A DNA stretch of 6,436 bases from Euryarchaeota archaeon UBA59 (GCA_002505495.1 DAVI01000073.1:11073-17508); one strand, 5' to 3'; shown: positions 1 to 6,333, counted from the first letter of the stretch. Notes: a model not told the origin generated them from the sequence alone. A program made the numbers and translations.

Positions 1-3000
1 TGCGGCTCGACACGCTACTTCAGCGGTGGCAGCAATATTGGAAACATGTGGTCACTCAGCAGCAATCTGACACTCACGAACGGGAATTGGACCAACACAG
101 GCCCTTCACCTGCAGTGATATCGTCTGATTTCATCTTCTCAACCGCTCCTGTCGACAAGGTGAACATCACCGGGGCGGGACAGGGCGTAACCGTCCAGTT
201 GATTGACAGCGACTCCAACTTCATCGGAAGTGGAGCACTCGGTACCACGATTATATTCCCTAGCCGCGAACCCGGATTTGGCGTACGCCTCATCATCGCC
301 CCCAACGGACACCTACAATGGGCTCAGGCGAATGGCGATATGGTACAGCCAGCACTAAATCCGGAGATCGATGTCACAGATGATGGGACAGTGGACTGGC
401 AGTTCCCACAGAACCCGAACTTCGGTAACTTCGGTTGGCAGAGTCTCATTCACTCTACTGATGGTGCGACAAATGCTGCAGGAACCACAACCGCCTCTCT
501 AAGCACCACAAACGGCACTGACAGTATCACGGTACTCGTTCCAGACGGCTCGACCATCAAGAGCGGCGCAATCACATTCCTGCCGGCCACGACTCTTGCT
601 AGCACCCTTACCATCGGAGTCGATTCCATCATCTTCACCACCTTGGGTTCAGGCGGTTCTGGAGTTCTCACCCTATCCCTGACCAACTTCGCCTCAACAC
701 TTGACTTGTCGCCTGCGGACTATGTTGATCCTAGCACCGGCAGGTCATGGCGAACCCTAGAATTTGACATCTCTTCAAATCAGAACCTTGAGGTTGACAT
801 CCTAAGTGTCACAATAGGCTACGAACTGACGGAGAATGTCAGCGGCCTCGGCCAGCAACTCTACGACTATCACGCCAGCCAACTAGCCGGCTCAATCCCT
901 ACCTCGATCGACATCCCGCTAACCTTCCTCGCCGACAAGGGGGCGGTCGGCCTCGACGGCGGAATCATCCATGAGAGGATGATTGAGAACCTGCCTTTCA
1001 GCGTCCCAGCAGGAACGATGTATCCAGCTGGCGACATCTATCAGATTGTCACCAAGCACGACCACCTGACAGATGATGACCTAATCACTGAGATTTCGCT
1101 CAGCGGCGATGCAACCGGTGGAGAGACCATCCGCTGGCAGGTCACCGACCTACTATCCGGAGGCACCTTCACGAGCAACGGAACCGCCATCATTGAACTA
1201 CTCCCCTCCTCGAGTGTAACTCATGATGGGACGAACTGGGTGGTCACATGGAAGTTTGAAATCCCCTGGTTGATCGATGATGTCGACGACATCGACTGGA
1301 CCTCGCAGGCTGTGAACGCAAGTGGTGTCGGCCTCTCCCCTGCCTTCGCCCTCTCGGGAGGCCCCGGCAAGAACGCCATAGAGAATGACCTTCAGATCGA
1401 CTCGTTTGAGGTGCGTGACCAGTTTGACCGCATCATCACAATCGACCCCAACAGGGACTTCTACGCCGAGGGTGGCTCAGATGTCATCATCAGCGGGACC
1501 GTGCGATTCCAAGACTCCTCGGACAAGAGGCCGCTTACCGACGGCTACTCTGTCGGAGTTGACTTCAGCGGCACAGATTTCCCGATGGGGAGCCATGACA
1601 ACGGCTCATTCAGCGGCACCCTGACCTTGCCTGAGGACAGTTCGATGAGCACCCTCATTCCTCGAATCGTACGTGTCGGACCGGCTAGTGGTTCGTTCGG
1701 AACTGAGGATGTCACCGGACCGATGGACACGGTGGAGGTCTTCTCCGACATCACCCCTCCAGTGGCAGAAATCTTCCAAGTTCTCACAAGCAACGGTCTG
1801 CTCGATGCGAACGGACATGTTTGGGACCCGTTCACTCCTTTGCAGGTCAGCATCACCATCTCGGACGGTGAGGCATTGGGAGAGGACTTGACCCTACACT
1901 ACTGGAGAGAGGGAGTCGATGACGATGGTGATGGGATTGCTCAAGAGGACGAGTACCAGACGGTCACCCGACCAGTCTCGATGGCCGGCTTGTCAAAGGA
2001 ACAACAGATTACCTTCTCTGGAATCGATGTCACGGGGGTGCCTGCAAACGGCCGAGCCAGCCTCTACCTTACAGGCACTGACTGGGCGAGCCATCCCTTC
2101 GAGGGAGCAGGCTCAGCCGGAATCGATTCAGATAAGGCGACGATGGTCATCGGAACGGACGCCCCAACCACACTTCTCGAAAATGAATACGGTTTGGATA
2201 CGGTGAACGACCACCTGCTCGTCGGTCAGAGTCATATCATCACGATAGGAATCGAGGATGAAAACGGAATCCACACCTTGGATGATGTCATCATCTACCT
2301 CGCAGGACAGTCATCAGCACCGGCTGGAGAGATTCACATCGACCCGCGCGAGGGTACTGCCACCGTACCGTTTGGTGGCTTTGTCATCGTGTCAGATGTC
2401 TCGATGAGTTCCCTAAGTGAAACCGCCAGCACGATTGAAGTCACCTTTGAACTCGAATGGGCATTCCCAGAGGCGTTTGCCGGCAACTGGTTGATGCCAT
2501 CCATCCACATCGTGGACGACACTCAGACAGTTGCGAATGTCAACAACATCGGCGACCTCAGATGGAAGATGGACAACGACCTCACAGTTGTGATCGACAT
2601 GCTGCACGACCTCTCCGAGCCTCTTTCTGAATCTAACGACAGCAAGTTGTACCTAGGAAAGGGGGACATCTTTGCGCTCACAGGAACGGTGGTCTACGCC
2701 GGCTCAGGAGCGCCCCTGCCAGCGATTCCTGACGGAGTGCAACTCTACGCCGCAATGGTGGCAAACGGGATAATCTCGGATGTTACGGTGGACCTGGTTG
2801 AGGCCTACTTCAACACCACTATGACCGTCCCCGTAGGATACCCCTCGACGAACTCCCTCCCCCTCACCATAGATATCCTACACGTGCCCGGTCAGGGTAG
2901 CTCACTAACCCACACGGGTATCACCCTTGCAATAGACAGTACGCCACCGGTGCCGGAGTTCCCGGCTGGTGTGCTCAGCAGCATCGAGACCGACCGAATG

Positions 3001-4059
3001 ACAGAGGTGGAGGTCAGGGTGAATGTGCTGGAGTCCGGTGGCATGCCCGAGACCCCACTGGTCATTCATTGGGTTTACCTCAGAGGTGGACTGAATCTGC
3101 CCGACTCTGGTGGAACCTCTTCTGTTGGATATGAATCCAACATTGGTGAAATTTGGATTTACTCGGCACTGATTAATATGACACCCGCCAACGGTTTCGA
3201 GTTGCGGGAGGGTGACCAAGTAGCCATCTGGTTGGAGGGCGCTGACCTCGCCGGCAACGAGTTGTTCGGCGAAGGTACCGCTGATATTCCACGCTCGCCT
3301 CGCATCATCATTCGAGTCTTCATGCCAGAGGTGTCGAAAGTTGAAATCGACTCGCTGAATCCAGATGTCGCAGATGACGTCTTCATTCAGGTGACAATTC
3401 GAAATAATGGAACGACGATGGGGAGTGTCAACGTGACCCTTGTAGAGGAGTTGGATGATGGCACGCTTCAGCACTACGACAGTCATGTCATCGAGAACTT
3501 GGCCCCTTCAAACAAGCGAGTGGTCGGCTTTGCCTGGGAGGCGTGGGACAGCGGCAAGCCGGACCTCTACATCATGTGGGACGATGACCCGAGCCGGCTC
3601 ACCATCATCAATCCACAAATCGACGTGAAGAGGGAAGAGAGTGAGGGCGGGCTATTCTCGTCGAGTTCGGGTGGGATCATCTTCGGCATCCTCGCCATCC
3701 TAGCCTTGGGTGTAGCGGTCGCAGTCGCCGCCCTATTCATGCGCCAGAAGGACGAGTGGGATGATGAAGAGGAGTGGGAGGAGGTCGAGGCGATAGCTAC
3801 GCAGATGCTCGACTCAACTCCGAGTTCCGTTGCCGCACCGGCAACTGGTCAGGAAAGTCCCTTCTCACCTCACGGACAAGAAGTCCCAGCCGACGCACCG
3901 CTTCCCGAACAGGCACCTCCGCCAGGTTCCGAGCAGGAGTGGCTCATAGAAGCGAGGGAGCAACTACCGGATTGGCCTGATGAGACTCTTCTTGGCTACA
4001 AGTCGAACGGTTGGACCATTGAACAACTCGTGGAGTGGAAGGAAAACAACCCCGAGTAG
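1..4059 (+). CDS. Giant membrane-anchored surface protein, 5'-truncated by the window edge
   Basis: The frame is open from base 1 to the TAG at 4057-4059, giving 1352 residues (numbered here from the first codon). The first ATG, at 46, lacks a signal peptide behind it, so the true start should lie upstream. The ectodomain is beta-rich, with about 13 N-x-S/T sequons and no Cys after residue 1. Residues 121-147 carry an ID-V-x-DDGT-x-DW ... FG-x-x-GWQ motif that I recall from other Thermoplasmatota surface proteins. Two diverged ~390-residue units follow (about 340-725 and 735-1108), each with a D-x-TPPV boundary (583-588 and 979-984). Residues about 1108-1210 look like a CARDB-type adhesion domain. 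One membrane helix spans about 1225-1247. The tail is strongly acidic (KDEWDDEEEWEE), then Pro-rich, and ends in a Trp-rich, probably helical module (1311-1352). The expected topology is outside N-terminus, inside C-terminus. No catalytic motif is visible; a structural, adhesive or binding role is inferred. The gene call is secure, the function is not. Confidence 0.93.
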   Translation, partial: CGSTRYFSGGSNIGNMWSLSSNLTLTNGNWTNTGPSPAVISSDFIFSTAPVDKVNITGAGQGVTVQLIDSDSNFIGSGALGTTIIFPSREPGFGVRLIIAPNGHLQWAQANGDMVQPALNPEIDVTDDGTVDWQFPQNPNFGNFGWQSLIHSTDGATNAAGTTTASLSTTNGTDSITVLVPDGSTIKSGAITFLPATTLASTLTIGVDSIIFTTLGSGGSGVLTLSLTNFASTLDLSPADYVDPSTGRSWRTLEFDISSNQNLEVDILSVTIGYELTENVSGLGQQLYDYHASQLAGSIPTSIDIPLTFLADKGAVGLDGGIIHERMIENLPFSVPAGTMYPAGDIYQIVTKHDHLTDDDLITEISLSGDATGGETIRWQVTDLLSGGTFTSNGTAIIELLPSSSVTHDGTNWVVTWKFEIPWLIDDVDDIDWTSQAVNASGVGLSPAFALSGGPGKNAIENDLQIDSFEVRDQFDRIITIDPNRDFYAEGGSDVIISGTVRFQDSSDKRPLTDGYSVGVDFSGTDFPMGSHDNGSFSGTLTLPEDSSMSTLIPRIVRVGPASGSFGTEDVTGPMDTVEVFSDITPPVAEIFQVLTSNGLLDANGHVWDPFTPLQVSITISDGEALGEDLTLHYWREGVDDDGDGIAQEDEYQTVTRPVSMAGLSKEQQITFSGIDVTGVPANGRASLYLTGTDWASHPFEGAGSAGIDSDKATMVIGTDAPTTLLENEYGLDTVNDHLLVGQSHIITIGIEDENGIHTLDDVIIYLAGQSSAPAGEIHIDPREGTATVPFGGFVIVSDVSMSSLSETASTIEVTFELEWAFPEAFAGNWLMPSIHIVDDTQTVANVNNIGDLRWKMDNDLTVVIDMLHDLSEPLSESNDSKLYLGKGDIFALTGTVVYAGSGAPLPAIPDGVQLYAAMVANGIISDVTVDLVEAYFNTTMTVPVGYPSTNSLPLTIDILHVPGQGSSLTHTGITLAIDSTPPVPEFPAGVLSSIETDRMTEVEVRVNVLESGGMPETPLVIHWVYLRGGLNLPDSGGTSSVGYESNIGEIWIYSALINMTPANGFELREGDQVAIWLEGADLAGNELFGEGTADIPRSPRIIIRVFMPEVSKVEIDSLNPDVADDVFIQVTIRNNGTTMGSVNVTLVEELDDGTLQHYDSHVIENLAPSNKRVVGFAWEAWDSGKPDLYIMWDDDPSRLTIINPQIDVKREESEGGLFSSSSGGIIFGILAILALGVAVAVAALFMRQKDEWDDEEEWEEVEAIATQMLDSTPSSVAAPATGQESPFSPHGQEVPADAPLPEQAPPPGSEQEWLIEAREQLPDWPDETLLGYKSNGWTIEQLVEWKENNPE
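1018..2175 (+). repeat. Internal repeat unit 1 of the surface protein
   Basis: This is the first copy of a diverged protein-level duplication (residues about 340-725). Landmarks in order are VTWKFEIPW (T416), ENDLQID (N462), SGTV (G499), D-x-TPPV (D583), LHYWREG (H633), PANG (681-684) and LTGTDWA (D694). Unlike copy 2 it contains a canonical EF-hand-like calcium loop at 640-651 (D640, D642, D644, G645, E651), inserted right after HYWREG. The landmarks recur in the same order in copy 2. The edges are approximate because the similarity was found by eye. Confidence 0.65.
2203..3324 (+). repeat. Internal repeat unit 2 of the surface protein
   Basis: This is the second copy (residues about 735-1108). 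The matching landmarks are VTFELEW (T815), DNDLTV (N859), TGTV (G895), D-x-TPPV (D979), VIHWVYLRG (H1023), PANG (1062-1065) and LEGADLA (D1082). Offsets from copy 1 are 399, 397, 396, 396, 390, 381 and 388 residues, so the two units are colinear with small indels. The calcium loop of copy 1 is absent here and is replaced by a Gly/Ser-rich stretch. The unit runs straight into the CARDB-like domain. Confidence 0.65.
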
Positions 4060-4086
4060 GTGGGCATTAGCCCCAAAGTCGAGGAG

Positions 4087-4102
4087 AGGGGCCGCCCCCC
4101 CT
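4087..4102 (+). repeat. GC-rich inverted repeat after the surface-protein gene
   Basis: AGGGG (4087-4091) is complementary to CCCCT (4098-4102), starting 28 nt after the stop codon. An alternative tighter pairing is GGGG 4088-4091 with CCCC 4095-4098. No T-run follows, so it is not a bacterial-type terminator. It could be a 3'-end stabilising stem or chance. Confidence 0.3.
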
Positions 4103-4135
4103 AGGATCTCGCTGCCTCTCCAAAGGTACTCAGAA

Positions 4136-4154
4136 CAAGCCAAGGCGTGGCTTG
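4136..4154 (+). repeat. Perfect 7-bp hairpin in the intergenic region
   Basis: CAAGCCA (4136-4142) and TGGCTTG (4148-4154) are exact inverted complements around the 5-nt loop AGGCG. It is the first perfect member of a series of hairpins between the giant gene and the small genes. The next bases (GAAATGAG) contain no T-tract. Confidence 0.5.
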
Positions 4155-4168
4155 GAAATGAGCATATT

Positions 4169-4184
4169 CGCGCGTTTTCGCGCG
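4169..4184 (+). repeat. CGCGCG-TTTT-CGCGCG perfect hairpin
   Basis: CGCGCG (4169-4174), loop TTTT (4175-4178), CGCGCG (4179-4184). Each arm is itself self-complementary, so the element is symmetric as DNA and could be a dimeric protein site as readily as an RNA stem. The alternating CG tracts are also prone to unusual DNA forms. CGCGCG blocks recur nearby at 4243-4248 and 4292-4298. Confidence 0.5.
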
Positions 4185-4194
4185 CAGATGAAGA

Positions 4195-4221
4195 TTTTCG
4201 GTTTTTGCGAAAACTCGTTTT
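4195..4221 (+). terminator. Candidate oligo-T termination region for the surface-protein gene
   Basis: TTTTCG (4195-4200) pairs with CGAAAA (4208-4213) around a loop that contains a T5 run (4202-4206). A further AAAAC/GTTTT near-palindrome with TTTT follows at 4210-4221. Archaeal RNA polymerase terminates mainly at oligo-T on the non-template strand. This is the only such stretch between the stop at 4059 and the next gene, so it is the best candidate for ending the giant transcript. The T-run is short, so confidence is low. Confidence 0.35.
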
Positions 4222-4243
4222 GAATAATTTGGCGTGTGTGGCC

Positions 4244-4267
4244 GCGCGGTAACGGTTTCGCCCGCGC
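4244..4267 (+). repeat. GC-rich inverted repeat with 12-nt loop
   Basis: GCGCGG (4244-4249) and CCGCGC (4262-4267) are exact inverted complements separated by 12 nt. It lies about 55-80 nt upstream of the TATA-like box of the small genes. It could be an upstream operator or part of a structured RNA; nothing here decides between these. Confidence 0.4.
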
Positions 4268-4315
4268 ATAATTTGAAACACTACCAAAATACGCGCGCTG
4301 GGTTTCTGTTATTCT

Positions 4316-4328
4316 CAAACATTATATG
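4316..4328 (+). promoter_or_regulatory. Probable archaeal promoter (A-rich BRE-like flank plus TATA box)
   Basis: TTATATG at 4322-4328 is preceded by CAAA at 4316-4319, resembling a TATA box with a purine/A-rich TFB recognition element. Archaeal transcription usually starts about 25 nt downstream of the TATA centre, here near 4350. That point lies inside the longest plausible small coding frame (ATG 4342), which argues for translation from ATG 4375 or 4381. A weaker alternative, TTATTCT at 4309-4315, would suit a near-leaderless message from ATG 4342. Confidence 0.45.
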
Positions 4329-4341
4329 CTTGCGCGAATGG

Positions 4342-4572
4342 ATGGCTCGCCGAGGAAGCAATTCCTCAGATGGGATGAGCATGGCCGGAGAGACAGCGGA
4401 AAGACGACAAGAAGAACTCAATGGAGAGATGGTGCAATTGCAGGATGATGTAGAGGAGCTTCGCAATCTAGTGAACACCCTTCTGACCATCATCATGGAA
4501 GAAGCGGACGGTGTGCAGAGTGGAGCTGCACCGACAATCCCGAATCAGCCCAAAAAGGGCTACTGCATGTGA
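4342..4572 (+). CDS. Small soluble coiled-coil protein, function unknown
   Basis: This frame encodes 76 residues from ATG 4342, or 65 and 63 from the in-frame ATGs at 4375 and 4381. Opening the frame back to a GTG at 4234 would include the putative promoter and unconvincing sequence, so I rejected that start. The TATA-like box at 4322-4328 favours 4375 or 4381; the longer form is listed so no coding residues are lost. Residues 26-51 form a near-ideal heptad pattern (L26, M30, L33, V37, L40, V44, L47, I51), predicting a parallel or antiparallel coiled coil of about four heptads, probably a dimer or a partner-binding helix. The flexible Pro/Gly-rich C-terminus ends in KKGYCM, with a single Cys next to last. 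There is no signal peptide or membrane span, so it should be cytoplasmic. Frame 4594-4785 follows after 21 nt and may be co-transcribed. I do not recognise the family. Confidence 0.7.
   Translation: MARRGSNSSDGMSMAGETAERRQEELNGEMVQLQDDVEELRNLVNTLLTIIMEEADGVQSGAAPTIPNQPKKGYCM
4352..4367 (+). promoter_or_regulatory. Perfect hairpin with GCAA (GNRA) loop at the predicted 5' end of the small-gene transcript
   Basis: GAGGAA (4352-4357) and TTCCTC (4362-4367) are exact inverted complements around GCAA, a GNRA-type tetraloop that is unusually stable in RNA. The hairpin begins within a few bases of the transcription start expected from the TATA-like box and ends 7 nt before ATG 4375 and 13 nt before ATG 4381. 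It could protect the 5' end or limit ribosome access. If translation starts at 4342 it is instead coding sequence (residues 4-9) and the symmetry may be chance. Confidence 0.45.
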
Positions 4573-4593
4573 TTGGGGGAAATGTGAACAAGA

Positions 4594-4785
4594 GTGGTAA
4601 CAGTCGGTGAAGCGTGGTCTCAAGCGTCTTCTACTACCGGTCTGGACCAACTCGATGCAGGCTCCGGAATGGAGTTTGGATTCCTCCTAATCGGCCTTGA
4701 AATCGTCTGGTGGTTAGCAGTCGCATATGTCACCAAGCGGGCAGTCAATACTCTACTCCCTCGAGAATCAGAAAGCGCCACATGA
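4594..4785 (+). CDS. Small single-span membrane protein, function unknown
   Basis: This frame encodes 63 residues from GTG 4594. GTGA at 4584-4587, six bases upstream, can serve as an archaeal Shine-Dalgarno core. The in-frame ATG 4669 would leave 38 residues that still contain the whole membrane span. Residues 1-27 are polar and Ser/Thr/Gly-rich. Residues 28-46 are a hydrophobic helix with paired Trp (W39, W40) and a buried acidic residue (E36). Residues 47-58 are basic (TKR ... RE), so the C-terminus should be cytoplasmic. There is no cleavable signal peptide. The frame starts 21 nt after the coiled-coil gene and may share its transcript, in which case the pair could act together at the membrane. 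Overlapping minus-strand frames lack any comparable pattern. I do not recognise the family; the gene call rests on the membrane topology and spacing. Confidence 0.55.
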   Translation: MVTVGEAWSQASSTTGLDQLDAGSGMEFGFLLIGLEIVWWLAVAYVTKRAVNTLLPRESESAT

Positions 4786-4859
4786 ACAATGTCGCAACGG
4801 TTCGCTAGGTCCCTCAATTCAGGCGATTTCGTTTAGTCGATGACGGGGCTTCTTCTAGC
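4786..4859. other. Convergent intergenic spacer
   Basis: These 74 nt separate the ends of the + strand small membrane gene and the - strand rtcB. I see no T-run of five or more on either strand and no strong inverted repeat, so no terminator can be assigned to either transcript. Read-through and antisense overlap of the two 3' ends is therefore possible. Confidence 0.6.
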
Positions 4860-6329
4860 TCACCCTTTGATGACGACGAGCGGGCGCATTCGAGCGACGG
4901 GTCGAGCGAGCCCTGCCGCTGAGGTCAGACGAATTACTTCGTCCACATCCTTGTACGCTTCAGGCGCCTCTTCCGCCAGCACGTTTGGAGTGCGAGCGTG
5001 AACATGGATTCCCTTAGCCTTGAGAGTCTGCTGAAGTTCCTCGCTGCTGATTCGCTTGCGAGCCGCACTGCGGGAGAGTTGGCGACCAGCACCGTGGCAG
5101 GAGGAGGTGAACGCTCTGTTGGAGCCTTTCTTGGGCCCAGCGAGTACCCATGAGGCAGTTCCCATGTCACCCGGTATCAGAACAGGTTGGCCGACCCCCG
5201 AAAACCGAGAGGCGAGTTCAGGGTGATCTCCGCCAAGCGCCCGTGTGGCCCCCTTTCTGTGCACACAGCAGTTGCAACTTGAGCCGTGAATGACATGCTG
5301 CTCGACCTTTGCGATGTTGTGACAGACATCGTAGACGACCCTCACTTCAGCATCCTTCGTTCCGATTATTGCCGATAGATTGTCTCTCAATCTCTGGGTG
5401 AGAGCGCTGCGATTTGCGAATGCGAAGTTGCCCGCTGCCTGCATCGCCTCGAAGTATTCTTGACCTTCTTTGGAATAGAATGGAGCTGCCGCAAGTTGAC
5501 GGTCTGGCAGGGTGATGTCCCAATCTTCGCTTCGCCATGAATCGCCATGGCTGCGGTAGCGAGATTCGAGAGCCCCTACATGGTCCGAGCAGACCTGATG
5601 ACCGAGCCCTCTCGAACCGGTGTGGATCATGGCGCAGACCTGTCCCTCTCGAAGGCCGAATGCGGCGGCGGCCTCTTCGTCGACCACCCTCTCAACCACC
5701 TGGAGTTCGAGGAAGTGGTTGCCCGAGCCTAGTGTTCCGAGTGATTTCGACCCCCGTTTCATCGCCCGCTCTGTGAGTGTTCGGTTTTCACCCTCGAGCC
5801 GGCCATTCGACTCGATGTTGGCAAGGTCTTCGTGGAAGCCCCAACCGAGGTCAGCCGAGGCTGAAGCGCCCTCTTCGAGAACAGTTAGTAACTCCGCCTC
5901 TGAGAGAATGACCCCCCCTTTGCCCGAAGCGCCAGCCGGTATCCGATTCGAGAGTCGCTTCGCCAGCGCAGCCATGTCCGGTATCTGGTCAAGCGTCAAC
6001 TCGGTAGCGCACAGACGGACTCCGCAGTTGATGTCGAAACCAACTCCACCTGGTGAAATGACTCCGTCGCCATCAATGTCGGTGGCCACCACACCGCCGA
6101 TAGGGAAGCCGTAACCGAAGTGGAAGTCGGCCATCGCCCAAGCCTCGCCGACCACCCCAGGAAGCATTGCGGTGTTGACCAGTTGGCCCGGTGAGCGGTC
6201 GTCCGAATTGGCCGCCCAGTGAGATGCGTCAGCGACGATCATCGCATCCGCCTTCATCTCGCCATGACGGGCAATCCGAAACAGAGCGTCATCCACCTGC
6301 TCCAAATGGTCCTTCCACTCTTCACTCAT
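4860..6329 (-). CDS. rtcB: RtcB, tRNA-splicing / RNA-repair ligase (3'-phosphate to 5'-OH), complete
   Basis: RtcB is a cytoplasmic GTP- and Mn2+-dependent ligase that joins 2',3'-cyclic-phosphate or 3'-phosphate ends to 5'-OH ends, as in archaeal tRNA exon joining, usually aided by archease. The protein has 489 residues from ATG 6329, close to the 481 of Pyrococcus horikoshii RtcB. All hallmark motifs are present: DFHFGYGFPIGG (68-79), GGVGFDINCGVR with metal ligands D99 and C102, GSGNHFLE (N204, H205), HTGSRGLGH (H236), DVCHNIA (H337), HRKGATR (357-363), PVLIPGDMGTASW, SCHGAGR with the guanylylated H412, and the terminal VVIKG. There is no intein. Oddities are a Cys patch (C352, C354, C355) just before HRKGATR, an extra residue giving DIDGDG (84-89) before VISPGG, and about nine extra residues before LPDRQLA. 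A GTG three codons upstream (6338) is an alternative start, but GTGAG placed five bases before ATG 6329 favours the ATG. Archease is not visible in the window. Confidence 0.97.
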   Translation of the reverse strand: MSEEWKDHLEQVDDALFRIARHGEMKADAMIVADASHWAANSDDRSPGQLVNTAMLPGVVGEAWAMADFHFGYGFPIGGVVATDIDGDGVISPGGVGFDINCGVRLCATELTLDQIPDMAALAKRLSNRIPAGASGKGGVILSEAELLTVLEEGASASADLGWGFHEDLANIESNGRLEGENRTLTERAMKRGSKSLGTLGSGNHFLELQVVERVVDEEAAAAFGLREGQVCAMIHTGSRGLGHQVCSDHVGALESRYRSHGDSWRSEDWDITLPDRQLAAAPFYSKEGQEYFEAMQAAGNFAFANRSALTQRLRDNLSAIIGTKDAEVRVVYDVCHNIAKVEQHVIHGSSCNCCVHRKGATRALGGDHPELASRFSGVGQPVLIPGDMGTASWVLAGPKKGSNRAFTSSCHGAGRQLSRSAARKRISSEELQQTLKAKGIHVHARTPNVLAEEAPEAYKDVDEVIRLTSAAGLARPVARMRPLVVIKG

Positions 6330-6333
6330 GCTA

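Noticed and set aside
2905..3486. A 193-codon minus-strand open frame inside the surface-protein gene
   Set aside because: It lies wholly antisense to a clearly coding frame, its product has no domain pattern or ribosome binding site, and long antisense frames are expected opposite this codon use.
3964..4318. Minus- and plus-strand frames crossing the end of the surface gene and the intergenic region
   Set aside because: They run through the hairpins and CG blocks, give no recognisable or well-balanced protein, and overlap the conserved-looking C-terminus of the giant protein.
4234..4341. GTG-initiated N-terminal extension of the small coiled-coil gene
   Set aside because: The extension would cover the TATA-like box and an inverted repeat, and its residues look like translated non-coding sequence. 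ATG 4342, 4375 or 4381 are better starts.
4060..4341. tRNA or other classical RNA gene in the main intergenic gap
   Set aside because: I looked for a cloverleaf (acceptor stem, GGTTCRANYCC-like T arm) and found none. The inverted repeats are short and separate, so no known RNA family can be named.
4338..4448. Out-of-frame ATG at 4338 overlapping ATG 4342
   Set aside because: It opens a frame of about 36 codons with an Arg-rich product and no heptad or membrane pattern, so it is a shadow of the coiled-coil frame.
4620..4817. Minus-strand open frame opposite the small membrane protein
   Set aside because: There is no hydrophobic or domain pattern and no ribosome binding site, while the plus-strand frame gives a coherent membrane helix with basic cytoplasmic flank.
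5620..6114. A 164-codon plus-strand open frame opposite rtcB
   Set aside because: It is antisense to a gene with every RtcB motif intact. The product is a low-complexity Ser/Pro/Arg-rich sequence typical of shadow frames.
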